NCBI GenBank assembly: GCA_025934775.1
Contig: JAICWO010000011.1
Coordinates: 124,001-188,000 of the forward strand
DNA: 64,000 nucleotides
Source: Gemmatimonadaceae bacterium
GTDB taxonomy: Bacteria > Gemmatimonadota > Gemmatimonadetes > Gemmatimonadales > Gemmatimonadaceae
Direction: 5' to 3'
Under the pieces are notes generated by a model. The model saw nothing but the letters and a program-made list of their open reading frames with translations, was not told where the DNA came from and did no database searches. Each line of letters begins with the position of its first letter. Positions within the stretch are counted from its first letter, which is position 1. Shown in pieces: positions 1 through 8,275 of this stretch. The translations under genes and the position numbers were made by a program.

Positions 1-1
1 C

Positions 2-391
2 GCGACGCTCGAGAAAGGCCAGCTCATGGTGCGGCACCCGCACTTCACGCAGCCCATCTTCGTCCGCTTCCCGCGTCCGGCGATCATGCGCGGACGCGAT
101 GGCGCGGAGCGGTATCCGCAGGCGGCGGACGTGGAGCTCGAGGCCGCGGTGCTCCGCGGCCTGCGCACGCTCGATCCCTCCATCACCCTCGGCTGGGTGC
201 AGGACGCGATCGGCCTCCGGGACGACGACGAAGTGCTTCGCGCGCGCAATGCCGCGCTTCGCGAACGCCCCGCCGACGTGAAGCGGTTCTTTCTCGCGCA
301 GCTCAAGCCGGTCATCGCGCCGCAGACCGCCACGCGCGCCGCGGCCACCGCGCTCCGGCCCGCGCCGGCCGACGATCCGTACGGATTTTGA
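2..391 (+). CDS. HerA-like ATPase (DUF87 type), C-terminal part only
   Basis: Open reading frame already running at the window edge; the last 129 codons are visible and end in TGA at 389-391. The tail contains VRHPHFTQPIFVRFPRPA followed by a charged linker, which resembles the C terminus of bacterial HerA-type hexameric DNA-pumping ATPases. The Walker motifs would lie outside the window, so the family call rests on this tail and on context. Mre11-type and Rad50-type genes follow on the same strand, the classical partners of HerA in archaea. In that system HerA and the nuclease NurA work with Mre11-Rad50 to resect double-strand breaks. The last 60 residues are Ala/Arg/Pro-rich and probably disordered. 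Confidence 0.6.
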   Translation, partial: ATLEKGQLMVRHPHFTQPIFVRFPRPAIMRGRDGAERYPQAADVELEAAVLRGLRTLDPSITLGWVQDAIGLRDDDEVLRARNAALRERPADVKRFFLAQLKPVIAPQTATRAAATALRPAPADDPYGF

Positions 392-399
392 GCTGTTTC

Positions 400-1233
400 A
401 TGCGGACGTCCGGCTGGCTGCGGCTCTGCACCGTGATGCTGCTCGTCGCGACCGCGGCAGGCGCGCAGACGATCACGCTCCAGATCAAGCCGCAGGTGGG
501 TGACACGATTCGCATGCGCCTCGACCAGCAGAGCGAGATGAGCGGCGTGCGCCGAACGGAAAGCGGCGAGTCGAGCGCGCTCGTCGTGAACGGCATGAGC
601 ATGTTCTCACGAGCGATCGTGGAAGGCGCATCCGGCGCCGGCACGAACGTGCTCGCCGTCACGGACTCCGTGCGCATGTCCACGTCCGACGATCGCTCGC
701 GGCCGGCGGTGGTGCAGGCCGAACAGGCGCTCCGCGGCCAGCGCGTTCGGTTTCGGGTCTTTCCCGATGGAACGGTGGGCGTCGCCGGGGCCGGAGGTAC
801 GTCGCCGGGTGACGTGGCGCAGGTCGTCTCGTTGATGCCGGCGGCTTTTCCGCGGGCGCCCATCAAGGTCGGCGAGAGCTGGATGCGCGACATGCCGCTC
901 CCGGCGGGCAATCAGCTCGGTGCCCGAATCTCCGGCAAGCTGCACGTGACCTTTCGACTGGACTCGCTCACCCACTCCGGCGAGTGGGCGTTCGTGTCGA
1001 TGCGCGGCGAGATGGAGCCGGCCACGGGGCCCGGCGCGGCGGAGGAAGCGACGCTCGAGCGGGGCTACGTGAACGGCACGATGCTCGTGGACCGGAAGCG
1101 CGGCTGGCTCACGGAGTCCTGGTTCAACATCGTCGTCAACTCGACCGCCACGCCGCCGCCGTCGAGCGGCGTGCTCTCCATGCGGATGCAGATGCGCATC
1201 ACGCAGCACATGCACGCATTCGATCGGCGTTAG
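400..1233 (+). CDS. Exported protein of unknown function
   Basis: 277 residues from ATG 400. A TTG at 388 overlapping the upstream stop would add four residues, but ATG gives the cleaner signal peptide (MRTSGWLRLCTVMLLVATAAGA, cleavage before Q). The mature part is predicted mostly beta: it opens with TITLQIKPQVGDTIRMRLDQQ and contains a VGESWMRDMPLP segment typical of secreted proteins of this kind in soil phyla. No catalytic motif is visible. It sits between the HerA-like gene and sbcD without an obvious terminator, so it may ride in the repair operon by position only. I do not recognise a named family with confidence. Confidence 0.75.
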   Translation: MRTSGWLRLCTVMLLVATAAGAQTITLQIKPQVGDTIRMRLDQQSEMSGVRRTESGESSALVVNGMSMFSRAIVEGASGAGTNVLAVTDSVRMSTSDDRSRPAVVQAEQALRGQRVRFRVFPDGTVGVAGAGGTSPGDVAQVVSLMPAAFPRAPIKVGESWMRDMPLPAGNQLGARISGKLHVTFRLDSLTHSGEWAFVSMRGEMEPATGPGAAEEATLERGYVNGTMLVDRKRGWLTESWFNIVVNSTATPPPSSGVLSMRMQMRITQHMHAFDRR

Positions 1234-1257
1234 ATTACGGCGACGCACACTCGCCGC

Positions 1258-2463
1258 ATGCGCCTGGTCCATCTCTCAGATCTCCACCTCGGCTACCGGC
1301 AATATCAGCGGCTGACTCCCGGCGGCGTCAATCAGCGGGAGGCTGACGTCGCCGCGACGTTCCGCGCGACGATCGATCGCGTGATCGCGCTCGCGCCCGA
1401 CGCGATCGTGATCGCGGGCGACATCTTTCATACGGTGCGCCCGACGAATCAGGCGATCCTCCACGCCTTCATCCAATTCGGTCGACTCACGCGGTCGCTC
1501 CCGGACGCGGTGGTCGTGCTCGTCGCCGGCAACCACGATACCCCACGCTCGGCGGAAACTGGTGGCATTCTGCCGCTCTTTCGCCAACTCGGAATCCAGG
1601 TCGTCGATCGCGACGCGGAGCTCCTCACGTTCCCCGATCGCGATCTGTCGATCCTTGCCGTGCCCGACGTGCTGGGCATTCAGCGGCCGTCGCTCAAGCC
1701 GGCGGCGGGCGGCGGCGGGACGCGATACAACGTGTTGCTCCTTCATGGAGAAGTGCAGGGCATGCTTCCCGCGAGCGTCGCGGCCAGCGACCGCGCCGCG
1801 GTCGAGATCGCGCGCGAGGATCTGCACGCGAAAGAGTGGGACTACGTCGCGCTCGGCCACTATCACGTGTATCGCGAGATTGCGCCGAACGCGTACTACT
1901 CGGGCTCGATCGACTACACGAGCGCGAATACGTGGGGCGAGCTGTACGAGGAGCGCGTCGCCGGCGTGCCGGGCAAGGGCTTCGTCGAGCACGATCTCGA
2001 GAGCGGCGCGCATCACTTCCATCCGATTCCGCCAGCCCGATCGCTCATAGACCTGCCGCACGTCAACGCGCACGGTCTGGGGCCGGCGGAGGTCGATGCA
2101 CGCATCCGCGCCGCGATCGACATGTGTGAAGGCGGCATCGATGACAAGGTCGTGCGGCTCACCATTCGCGAGATTCCGCGGTCGATCGTGCGCGAGCTGG
2201 ATCACAAGGCGATCCGCGAGTACAAGCGGCGCGCGCTCAACTTCAATCTCGATCTGCGCGCGCCCGAGCGGCGCGCGAGCGGCGCGCCAGGCGCGCCCGG
2301 ATCGCGGCGCCTGATCGAGCTCAAGGACGTCGTGCGCGAGAAGCTCGCCGGCCGTCCGCTCGACGCCGACATCGATCGCGCGGCGTTCGTTCAGCGCGCG
2401 CTCGACTACATCGACCAGGCGCAGGCCGCGGAAGTCGCGCCGGCGGCGCTCGCCGAGACGTAA
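1258..2463 (+). CDS. sbcD: DNA double-strand-break exonuclease subunit SbcD (Mre11-type)
   Basis: 401-residue calcineurin-like phosphoesterase. The two-metal site is intact: SDLHLG near residue 7, GDIFH near 49, GNHD near 83, LLLHGE and GHYH near 200. Mre11/SbcD nucleases bind two Mn ions here and act with the SbcC/Rad50 ATPase to open hairpins and trim protein-blocked DNA ends. The C-terminal third (from about residue 270) is the capping and SbcC-binding part and carries a basic stretch REYKRRALNFNLDLRAPERR. The stop codon overlaps the sbcC start (TAATG), which implies translational coupling. DNA hairpin cleavage is a known SbcCD activity, and this chromosome carries long palindromes elsewhere in the window. 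Confidence 0.93.
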   Translation: MRLVHLSDLHLGYRQYQRLTPGGVNQREADVAATFRATIDRVIALAPDAIVIAGDIFHTVRPTNQAILHAFIQFGRLTRSLPDAVVVLVAGNHDTPRSAETGGILPLFRQLGIQVVDRDAELLTFPDRDLSILAVPDVLGIQRPSLKPAAGGGGTRYNVLLLHGEVQGMLPASVAASDRAAVEIAREDLHAKEWDYVALGHYHVYREIAPNAYYSGSIDYTSANTWGELYEERVAGVPGKGFVEHDLESGAHHFHPIPPARSLIDLPHVNAHGLGPAEVDARIRAAIDMCEGGIDDKVVRLTIREIPRSIVRELDHKAIREYKRRALNFNLDLRAPERRASGAPGAPGSRRLIELKDVVREKLAGRPLDADIDRAAFVQRALDYIDQAQAAEVAPAALAET

Positions 2464-4904
2464 TGCGGCTCCATAGCCTCCGGCTGTTCAACTTCCGCCA
2501 GCACCTCGACACCCGCATCGAGTTCGACGCCGGGATCACCGGGATCATCGGGCCGAACGGCGCCGGAAAATCGACGTTGCTCGAGGCGATCGCCTGGGCA
2601 TTGTACGGCATGCCGGCCGCGCGCGGCACGCGCGAGTCGATCCGCGCCTATCGTGCGCCGGCGCGCTCGCAAGTCAAAGTGGAGCTCGACTTCGAGCTCG
2701 GCGGCCACCGCTACCTCGTCGCTCGCGGGCTGACGGGCGCGGAAGTCTTTCTCGACGGCTCGTCGGCCCCGGTCGCGAACTCGATCAGCGGCACGACGGA
2801 ATTCCTGCGGCGGCGGCTCGGGATGTCGCAGCAAGAGTTCTTTAATACGTATTTTACCGGCCAGAAAGAGCTGAGCATCATGGCCGCGATGGGGCCGGCC
2901 GAGCGCGCGCAGTTCCTCTCGCGCGTGCTCGGGTACGAGCGGCTCCGGACCGCGCAGACGCTCGTGCGTGATCGTAAAAAGACCATCGTCGCGGAGAGCG
3001 CCGGACTCCGCGGCGCGCTGCCGGATTCGGAGAGCGTCACGCGCGCCATCACCCTGGGCGAGGCTCGCGCCGCGACGGCCGGTGCGGCCGCGCTCGCCGC
3101 GGGCAGCCGCCGCGCCGCCGCACGTGCGGCGCTCGACGCCCTCGCGCCGCAGTGGGAGTCGATGCAGCGCGAGCGCGACGCCGTGCAGGCGTTGATCGCC
3201 GACACGCGCGTCGCCGAAGGCGAGCGCGCGTCGCTCGTCCGCGAGGCCGACCGGCTCGATCGCGAGCTCGCCGCGATCGCGGCCGCGCGCGGCCAATTGG
3301 CGACGCTCGCCGTGGAGCTCGCGCCCGTCCACTCGCTCGAGATCGAAGCGCGCGAGCTGGAGCGCGCGTGCAACGAAGATGCGCGCCGCGGCACGTTGGT
3401 CGACACGGAGGCATCGCTCCGCGAGGAGATCACGCGGCTGCGCGAGCGGCGCGGAAAGATCGAGAGCGCCCCGACGCTGGAAGGCGAAATGGCGACGGCG
3501 CTCGAGCAGGCGCGCGCGGAGCTGGTGCAGGCGCAGCGCGATTTCGAGGCCGCGCAAACCGATTGGGTGCGCGACCGCCAGGAGGCGGAGACCAAGCGCC
3601 AGGCGCTGCTCGACCAGCTCCGCGAGGCGGAGCACAATCGCGACCACATCATCGAGCTGGGAGAGAACGGGACGTGTCCCATCTGCGCGCGGCCGCTGGG
3701 CACGCACTTCCGCACCGTGCTCGATCTCTTCGAGAGCCAGATCGAGACGATCACGATCGATGGAAAATATTATCGCGCGCGAATCGAGCAGCTTCAGGAC
3801 ACGCCGCCCGAGGTCGCGGCGTTCGACGAACGCCGCCGCGCTGCGTTCGAGAGCGTCTCGCGCCTCGAGCGGCGGCTGGCGAAGGTGCAGGCCGCGGTGC
3901 AGGAGCTCTCGTCGGTCACGCGCGATCTCACGGCGAAAGAAGAGCGACTCGTCGCGGTCTCCGCGGAGCTCGCGACGATTTCCGTGATCTATGATCCGGC
4001 TCGTCATGCGGAAGTGAAAGGCACGCTCGCGCGGCTCGCGCCGCTCGTCATGCGCGCGAATGCGCTCACGAGTCAGCTCGATCGCGAGCCGCAGCTCGTC
4101 ACCGATCGCGACCGAACCCGTGCGGCGCTCGCGCTGGCCGACGCGCGCCTCGCCGAGCTCGCGGCGATGCGCGCCCAGTCGGCATTCTCCGAGCAGACGT
4201 TCGCCGAGATGCGCGATCGCTACGAGCGGGCGGCCGCCGAGCTGCGATCGGCGGAGCTCGCGGCGGTGACGGCCGACGCGGAGCTGGCGGCGGCGACACA
4301 GGCGCTCGACGGCGCGCGGCAGGCCGGACTGGATCTCGAGCGCGGACTGGAGCAGCTCGCGATGCTCGATCGCGAGCGCCGCCTGCACGATGAGCTCGAC
4401 CGCGCATTCGGCGATCTGCGCACCGATCTGAATCAGGAGCTGCGGCCCGAGATCTCGGATCGCGCGAGCACGTACATTCGCGATCTCACCGACGGACGGT
4501 ACACCGGAATCGATCTCGACGAGCAGTACAACGTGACGCTCGTCGAGGACGCCATCCCCAAGCCGGTCATCTCCGGCGGCGAAGAGGATCTGGCGAACCT
4601 GGTGCTCCGCCTCGCAATCTCAGAGATGATCGCGGAGCGCGCCGGCCAGGCTTTCTCGCTGCTCATCCTCGACGAGGTCTTCGGCTCGCTCGACGAGACG
4701 CGGCGGCACAACGTCGTCGATCTGCTGCGCCGGCTGCAGGATCGATTCGAGCAGGTCATCCTCATCACGCACATCGAGACGGTGCGCGAGGGCGTGGACC
4801 GGGCGGTGACGGTGCGCTACGACGATGAAACCGGCATCTCGCGCGTGGAGACGGAGCCCGTGCCGGGCAACGCCCTCCTCGAGCACATGGGAGCAGCCGA
4901 CTGA
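2463..4904 (+). CDS. sbcC: SbcC/Rad50-type SMC-like ATPase
   Basis: 813 residues. The N-terminal ABC half has Walker A GPNGAGKST near residue 35. Two long Ala/Glu/Arg-rich coiled-coil arms flank a zinc hook, CPIC, at about residues 404-407. The C-terminal half has signature SGGEEDLANLVLRLA near 705 and Walker B LLILDEVFGSLDE near 730. It is shorter than E. coli SbcC (about 1050 aa) and closer to archaeal Rad50 (about 880 aa), meaning shorter arms. Family role: ATP-driven opening and closing of the Mre11 nuclease at DNA ends and hairpins. Start ATG overlaps the sbcD stop by one base; its own TGA overlaps the next ATG by one base. Confidence 0.93.
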   Translation: MRLHSLRLFNFRQHLDTRIEFDAGITGIIGPNGAGKSTLLEAIAWALYGMPAARGTRESIRAYRAPARSQVKVELDFELGGHRYLVARGLTGAEVFLDGSSAPVANSISGTTEFLRRRLGMSQQEFFNTYFTGQKELSIMAAMGPAERAQFLSRVLGYERLRTAQTLVRDRKKTIVAESAGLRGALPDSESVTRAITLGEARAATAGAAALAAGSRRAAARAALDALAPQWESMQRERDAVQALIADTRVAEGERASLVREADRLDRELAAIAAARGQLATLAVELAPVHSLEIEARELERACNEDARRGTLVDTEASLREEITRLRERRGKIESAPTLEGEMATALEQARAELVQAQRDFEAAQTDWVRDRQEAETKRQALLDQLREAEHNRDHIIELGENGTCPICARPLGTHFRTVLDLFESQIETITIDGKYYRARIEQLQDTPPEVAAFDERRRAAFESVSRLERRLAKVQAAVQELSSVTRDLTAKEERLVAVSAELATISVIYDPARHAEVKGTLARLAPLVMRANALTSQLDREPQLVTDRDRTRAALALADARLAELAAMRAQSAFSEQTFAEMRDRYERAAAELRSAELAAVTADAELAAATQALDGARQAGLDLERGLEQLAMLDRERRLHDELDRAFGDLRTDLNQELRPEISDRASTYIRDLTDGRYTGIDLDEQYNVTLVEDAIPKPVISGGEEDLANLVLRLAISEMIAERAGQAFSLLILDEVFGSLDETRRHNVVDLLRRLQDRFEQVILITHIETVREGVDRAVTVRYDDETGISRVETEPVPGNALLEHMGAAD

Positions 4905-5875
4905 TGGCGACTTCGCGCTCGTGGCGCCCGCATCCCATCGAAGGCCCGTTCCGCGCGCAGCTCGACGACGTGGGCGACCTGAATCACGTCTTCAGCGATT
5001 CCTTCACCGAACGCTACCGCCGTGATGGGATGGTCGGCGTACGCGTGCCGTTCCTGAACGTCGCGATCTGGCGCTACGCGATCGAAGATGCCGACGGCGG
5101 CGCGATGCTCTGGCGCGACGATCGCGGTCACGTCGTCGCGTTCAACATGGTGCATCGTTCCGGAACTGAAGGGTGGATGGGCCCGCTCGCGGTGCGCACG
5201 GAGCACCAAGGACTCGGCACGGGGAAGGAGATCGTCGCGCGCGGTATCGAATGGCTCAAGGCGCAGGGCGCGACGGTGATCGGCCTCGAGACGATGCCGC
5301 GCACGATGGACAACATCGGCTTTTACTCGAAGCTCGGCTTTCTCCCTGGCCGGCTCACGCTCACCACGACCCTCGATTCGGGCTATGCGGAGATGCCGTC
5401 CAAGCTGCTCGGACGCCTGTCGCCGCAAGCGCGCGACGACGCGATCGCCGAGTGCCGCGATCTCGCGCAGCGGCTGCTGCCCGGCTACGACTACAGCCGG
5501 GAGATGTCGCTCACCCAGGAGCTCTCGCTTGGCGATACCGTCCTGTTGTATGACGGAGACCACCTCGCGGGCTTCGCCCTCGCGCACGCGGCGCCGCTGG
5601 TCGAAGGACGCACGCGCGAGGAGCTTCGCGTCCTCAAGCTCGTCGTCGAGGACCCGTCGCGCTTCGTCGATCTCGTGCGCGCGGTCGCGGATTTCGCGCG
5701 CCGGAGCGGCACGCGCCGCGTCTCGTTCCGGATGCAGGGGGAATTTCTGCCGGCGTACCAGCGGTTGATCTCGCTCGGCGGCCACGTGCGCTGGACCGAC
5801 TTGCGGATGTCACTCGCCGACTACGAGGAACGGCGTCCCGCGCACGGACTGGTCTTGTCGAACTGGGAGATCTGA
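4904..5875 (+). CDS. GNAT-family N-acetyltransferase, probably two tandem domains
   Basis: 323 residues. The first half shows the acetyl-CoA loop region of GNAT enzymes: MGPLAVRTEHQGLGTGKEIVARG followed by the beta strand and helix ending in NIGFYSKLGF. The second half (from about residue 170) repeats the general alpha/beta layout and ends in FRMQGEFLPAYQRLISLGGHVRWTD, but its acetyl-CoA loop is not obvious, so it may be a non-catalytic copy. The substrate is unknown. Its ATG overlaps the sbcC stop by one base, making it the last gene of the repair operon; whether it acts in repair is not shown by the sequence. Confidence 0.82.
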   Translation: MATSRSWRPHPIEGPFRAQLDDVGDLNHVFSDSFTERYRRDGMVGVRVPFLNVAIWRYAIEDADGGAMLWRDDRGHVVAFNMVHRSGTEGWMGPLAVRTEHQGLGTGKEIVARGIEWLKAQGATVIGLETMPRTMDNIGFYSKLGFLPGRLTLTTTLDSGYAEMPSKLLGRLSPQARDDAIAECRDLAQRLLPGYDYSREMSLTQELSLGDTVLLYDGDHLAGFALAHAAPLVEGRTREELRVLKLVVEDPSRFVDLVRAVADFARRSGTRRVSFRMQGEFLPAYQRLISLGGHVRWTDLRMSLADYEERRPAHGLVLSNWEI

Positions 5876-5904
5876 CTCCCCGGTCACGGTGGGCGCGATT
5901 GATT

Positions 5905-5910
5905 TATAAT
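5905..5910 (+). promoter_or_regulatory. Possible -10 element in the AT-rich gap before the lipoprotein gene
   Basis: The 191-bp gap between the GNAT gene and the next start contains an AT-rich island at about 5899-5935. It includes a perfect TATAAT at 5905-5910, but the -35 position (GGTCAC at 5882-5887) is poor. A transcript would have a leader of about 150 nt before the ATG at 6067. Weak prediction. Confidence 0.3.
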
Positions 5911-6066
5911 GACCATCGCGTAATTAAAAAACTAGCGTACTCGGACGTTGCCAGCCCGTCTGCTCGATCTGGGCGACCGGGCCCCGCGGCATCCCCGCGA
6001 CCGCGCCTGATCGTCGTGCGGCCAACCGGCGCTTGCCATTTCCGCCGCGGCGGATCATCATCCGCG

Positions 6067-6444
6067 ATGCGCCTTCGCCCCGCCGTTCTGTTCCTCGCGC
6101 TCGTCTCGTCGGCCTGCGCCAATCACAATGCCAACGAGCAGCCCGCGCCACGCATGCCCCCCATTCCCGTTCACGTCCGGAATGAGAATTTCCTGGACAT
6201 GAACGTCGCGGCCGTGGTGACCGGAGTGAGCCACCGCCTCGGGACGGTCTCCGGCAATGGCTCGGCGAATTTCCAGATCGCGTGGAACCTCGTGCAGTCC
6301 GAGTCGTTCACGCTCATGGCCACGCCCATCGGCGGAGCCGGGCGCTTCGTTTCCCCGGCGGTGAACATCGGGCAGGATCAGGAGATCGAGATGCGCATCG
6401 GGTCCGACGTCCGACAGAGCACGGTGGTCGTGCACGAGCCGTAG
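6067..6444 (+). CDS. Small lipoprotein of unknown function
   Basis: 125 residues from ATG 6067. Longer in-frame starts exist upstream, but only this one begins with a lipoprotein signal peptide: MRLRPAVLFLALVSSAC, lipobox SSAC with Cys17 as lipid anchor. The mature part (about 109 aa) has a short Pro-rich linker (APRMPPIPVHV) and then a compact, mostly beta region with FLDMNVAAVV and VSHRLGTVSGNGSANFQI. Proteins of this layout are frequent unannotated lipoproteins in Gemmatimonadota-like genomes. The next gene starts 9 nt downstream, so co-transcription is likely. Confidence 0.75.
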   Translation: MRLRPAVLFLALVSSACANHNANEQPAPRMPPIPVHVRNENFLDMNVAAVVTGVSHRLGTVSGNGSANFQIAWNLVQSESFTLMATPIGGAGRFVSPAVNIGQDQEIEMRIGSDVRQSTVVVHEP

Positions 6445-6453
6445 CCGCATCGC

Positions 6454-7698
6454 TTGGCCAACGCGCGACTCGTCATCCTGATCGTCACGTACCTGCTGAT
6501 CGCGGTTCAGCGGGTCCCCTTCCTCCGGCTCAACCGCCCCGCGGCGGCGCTCCTCGGCGCCGTCGCGATGGTCACCATCGGCGGCCTGCCGCTGCGCGAC
6601 GCGTACGCGGCGATCGATCTCGACGTGATGGTATTTTTACTCGGAGTGCTACTAATTACCGGGTACCTCGAGCTCGGCGGATTCTTCGAGTGGGCGGCCC
6701 GGCACGTCGTCGTTCGCGCGCGGTCGCCGCGCATGCTGCTCGCCACGGTCGTCGCGACGAGCGGATTGCTCTCGGCGTTCTTCGTCAACGACACCGTCTG
6801 TCTCGTCCTCACGCCGCTCGTCATCGCGGCCATCCGGCCGCTCGGGCTTCGGCCGTTGCCGTTTCTGCTCGCGGTCGCCCTCGGCGCCAACGTCGGCAGC
6901 GCGATGACGCCGACGGGCAATCCGCAGAACATGCTGATCGGCGTGTCGAGCGGAATTCATTTCGCGCGGTTCGTCGGCACGCTCGCGCTCCCGTCGCTCG
7001 GCGGACTCGCGATCGTGTACGGCGTGCTCGCGGTCATCCATCGGCGCGATCTCTCGATCGGCTTTGTCGCGGCCCCGGCCGCGCAGGCGCCCGCGCTCCC
7101 GTTCGACCGGCCGCTCGTTGTGAAAACACTCATCATCTTCGCCGGCGCGCTCGCCGGTTGGCTCGCCGGACTCTCGCTGCCGCTCGTCGCGATCTCCGCT
7201 GCCGCGGTGCTCCTCGCGATCGCGCAGCGCGACCCCGCGCAGGCGTTCGCCGAAGTGGAGTGGTCGCTGCTGCTCTTCTTCGGCGCGCTGTTCGTCGTGA
7301 TGCGCGGCGTTCGCGATCTTCCGCTTGTCGCGTCGCTCACGTCGGTCGCGGGGTCGCAGCTGCACGGTGCGCTGGTGCACGACGCGGTGGTGACATCCGG
7401 CGCGATGCTCGCGCTCTCGAACCTCGTCTCGAACGTGCCGGCGGTGATCCTCTGGCTGCCCGTGGTGCCCCACGTCGCCGCATCCGCGTTCGTCTGGCTC
7501 GTGATGGCCATGAGCTCCACGTTCGCGGGGAACCTCACGCTGCTCGGCTCGATGGCCAATCTCATCGTCGCCGAGCGAGCCGAAGCGCGCGGCGAGCGGA
7601 TTGGCTTCGGCGATTATCTGCGCGCGGGACTCCCCGTCACGCTGCTCACGCTCTGCTGGGGCATCGCGACCATCGTTCTCGTGTGGCCGCCTGTGTGA
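6454..7698 (+). CDS. ArsB/NhaD/SLC13-like membrane transporter
   Basis: 414 residues, about ten to eleven membrane segments. TTG 6454 is chosen because it places the first helix (LVILIVTYLLIAVQ) at the N terminus and the next ATG would delete it. Motifs of the ion transporter superfamily are clear: FFVNDTVCLVLTPLV in the first half and ALGANVGSAMTPTGNPQN, a re-entrant loop with the TPTGNPQN-type signature. The second half repeats the fold with NLVSNVPAVILWLP and SSTFAGNLTLLGSMANLIVAE. Family members move arsenite, sodium/protons or di- and tricarboxylates; the substrate cannot be told here, and no ars genes are adjacent. Confidence 0.85.
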   Translation: MANARLVILIVTYLLIAVQRVPFLRLNRPAAALLGAVAMVTIGGLPLRDAYAAIDLDVMVFLLGVLLITGYLELGGFFEWAARHVVVRARSPRMLLATVVATSGLLSAFFVNDTVCLVLTPLVIAAIRPLGLRPLPFLLAVALGANVGSAMTPTGNPQNMLIGVSSGIHFARFVGTLALPSLGGLAIVYGVLAVIHRRDLSIGFVAAPAAQAPALPFDRPLVVKTLIIFAGALAGWLAGLSLPLVAISAAAVLLAIAQRDPAQAFAEVEWSLLLFFGALFVVMRGVRDLPLVASLTSVAGSQLHGALVHDAVVTSGAMLALSNLVSNVPAVILWLPVVPHVAASAFVWLVMAMSSTFAGNLTLLGSMANLIVAERAEARGERIGFGDYLRAGLPVTLLTLCWGIATIVLVWPPV

Positions 7699-7722
7699 GC
7701 GGCTGCGATCGCGACGCGCGCG

Positions 7723-7890
7723 CTACTTGGGCGTGGGATGTCTGCGATCACCGCGCACGACGATGCGATAGATGATCAGGAACATGCCGACGGTGAGCAG
7801 TGCGTGAATCCACCCCGGCGCGTCGAAGACGAATGCGCCGATGCCCCACACGACGATCAGAGCGATGCCGACGAGAAGACCGAGATCCAT
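7723..7890 (-). CDS. DUF5670-like small membrane protein
   Basis: 55-residue gene that is easy to miss. Start ATG at 7890, stop TAG at 7725-7723. The product is one hydrophobic hairpin: MDLGLLVGIALIVVWGIGAF, then VFDAPGWIHALLTVGMFLII and a basic tail ending RRHPTPK. The pattern of helix, short turn with GWIHALL, second helix, then charged tail matches the small Lmo0937/DUF5670 family found singly or in multiples across many phyla, of unknown function. A GTG three codons upstream (7899) is an alternative start. It is convergent with the transporter gene, 24 nt away. Confidence 0.75.
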   Translation of the reverse strand: MDLGLLVGIALIVVWGIGAFVFDAPGWIHALLTVGMFLIIYRIVVRGDRRHPTPK

Positions 7891-7984
7891 GATGCTCACC
7901 GCGGCAATGCCGCTCGAAAATTATTGACCGGCCGAGTGCTGGTCCCTAAATTGCTTTTCTGAGAACCAGAAGCAACTACTCGGG

Positions 7985-8002
7985 ACGGAGAACTCCGTTT
8001 TT
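7985..8002 (+). terminator. Short hairpin followed by T run
   Basis: ACGGAG, loop AA, CTCCGT, then a T run (7998-8002). Six base pairs with a U tract is a minimal intrinsic terminator on the + strand. No + strand gene ends just before it; the transporter stops at 7698, so it would end either read-through or a small RNA starting nearby. Confidence 0.4.
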
Positions 8003-8140
8003 GAGCCAACAAGTCCACCGAGTGGGTTCGATAATCTATCACCGACGTCATGCCCCCAGTGCGGGGGAAGGCGGAAGGTTGGTGGTGAGGACCTCATAAT
8101 TCGACTGGGCTTCACAAAACCCTCTCCGGACCGAACTCTC

Positions 8141-8168
8141 GAGCCCCGCGGCGAACGCCGTGGGGCTC
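8141..8168 (+). terminator. Strong GC-rich hairpin, possible terminator
   Basis: GAGCCCCGCGGCG (8141-8153), loop AA, CGCCGTGGGGCTC (8156-8168): 13 pairs including one G-T wobble, followed by GTACTTTTGT. This is the most stable hairpin in the gap and lies directly before the heptamer element that abuts the queD start. It may end an upstream transcript, or be the closing hairpin of a structured RNA. Confidence 0.5.
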
Positions 8169-8182
8169 GTACTTTTGTGGCG

Positions 8183-8275
8183 GAGAGTGGAGATTGGAGA
8201 GTAGAGAGTGGAGCAGGGCGCCGTCCAACCCGCGCCTCCACCCTCCACACTCGACTCTCTACTCTCGACTCTCTC
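8183..8275. repeat. Heptamer palindrome A, directly before the queD start codon
   Basis: Left arm 8183-8210 is four tandem 7-mers (GAGAGTG, GAGATTG, GAGAGTA, GAGAGTG). The loop is 8211-8234. Right arm 8235-8275 is CCTCCAC twice, then ACTCGAC, TCTCTAC, TCTCGAC, TCTCTC. The left arm plus three bases matches the reverse complement of the right arm at 26 of 31 positions, with mismatches scattered through the heptamers. The right arm ends on the base before ATG 8276, so the start codon has no conventional Shine-Dalgarno sequence. It shares its organisation, but not its sequence, with other loci in this window. Confidence 0.8.

Larger units (their letters stand above)
7891..8182. other. Structured intergenic region without a gene (possible RNA)
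   Basis: About 290 bp with no credible reading frame, less GC-biased than its surroundings. On the + strand it folds into several local hairpins: TTGCTTTTCTG (7951-7961) with CAGAAGCAA (7967-7975); ACGGAG with CTCCGT at 7985-7998 followed by Ts; CCAC/GTGG near 8013; CCCCC with GGGGG near 8052-8067; and a strong 13-bp hairpin at 8141-8168. Several consecutive hairpins suggest an RNA or leader. I could not match it to tmRNA, 6S, SRP RNA, or a preQ1 riboswitch, which would be the natural expectation upstream of a queD-like gene. Confidence 0.4.

Noticed and set aside
2406-4388. 660-codon open frame antisense to sbcC
   Set aside because: Arg/Ala/Glu-rich shadow of the GC-rich coiled-coil gene; the + strand frame has complete SbcC motifs.
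5936-5990. tRNA gene on the - strand
   Set aside because: A D-arm-like and an anticodon-stem-like hairpin (CGGGC with GTCCG around a loop TGGCAAC) can be drawn, but position 33 is G, the T arm is missing and the sequence turns AT-rich. At best a degraded fragment or a chance hairpin.
7891-8275. preQ1 riboswitch upstream of the QueD-like gene
   Set aside because: I could not find the short H-type pseudoknot layout or the conserved aptamer core, and heptamer palindrome A lies between the hairpins and the gene.
8183-8275. Insertion sequence remnant (also tested for 16505-16646, 45422-45530 and 49802-49909)
   Set aside because: No transposase fragment, no terminal repeats shared between loci and no target-site duplication. 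The loci differ in sequence and agree only in period and palindromic layout.
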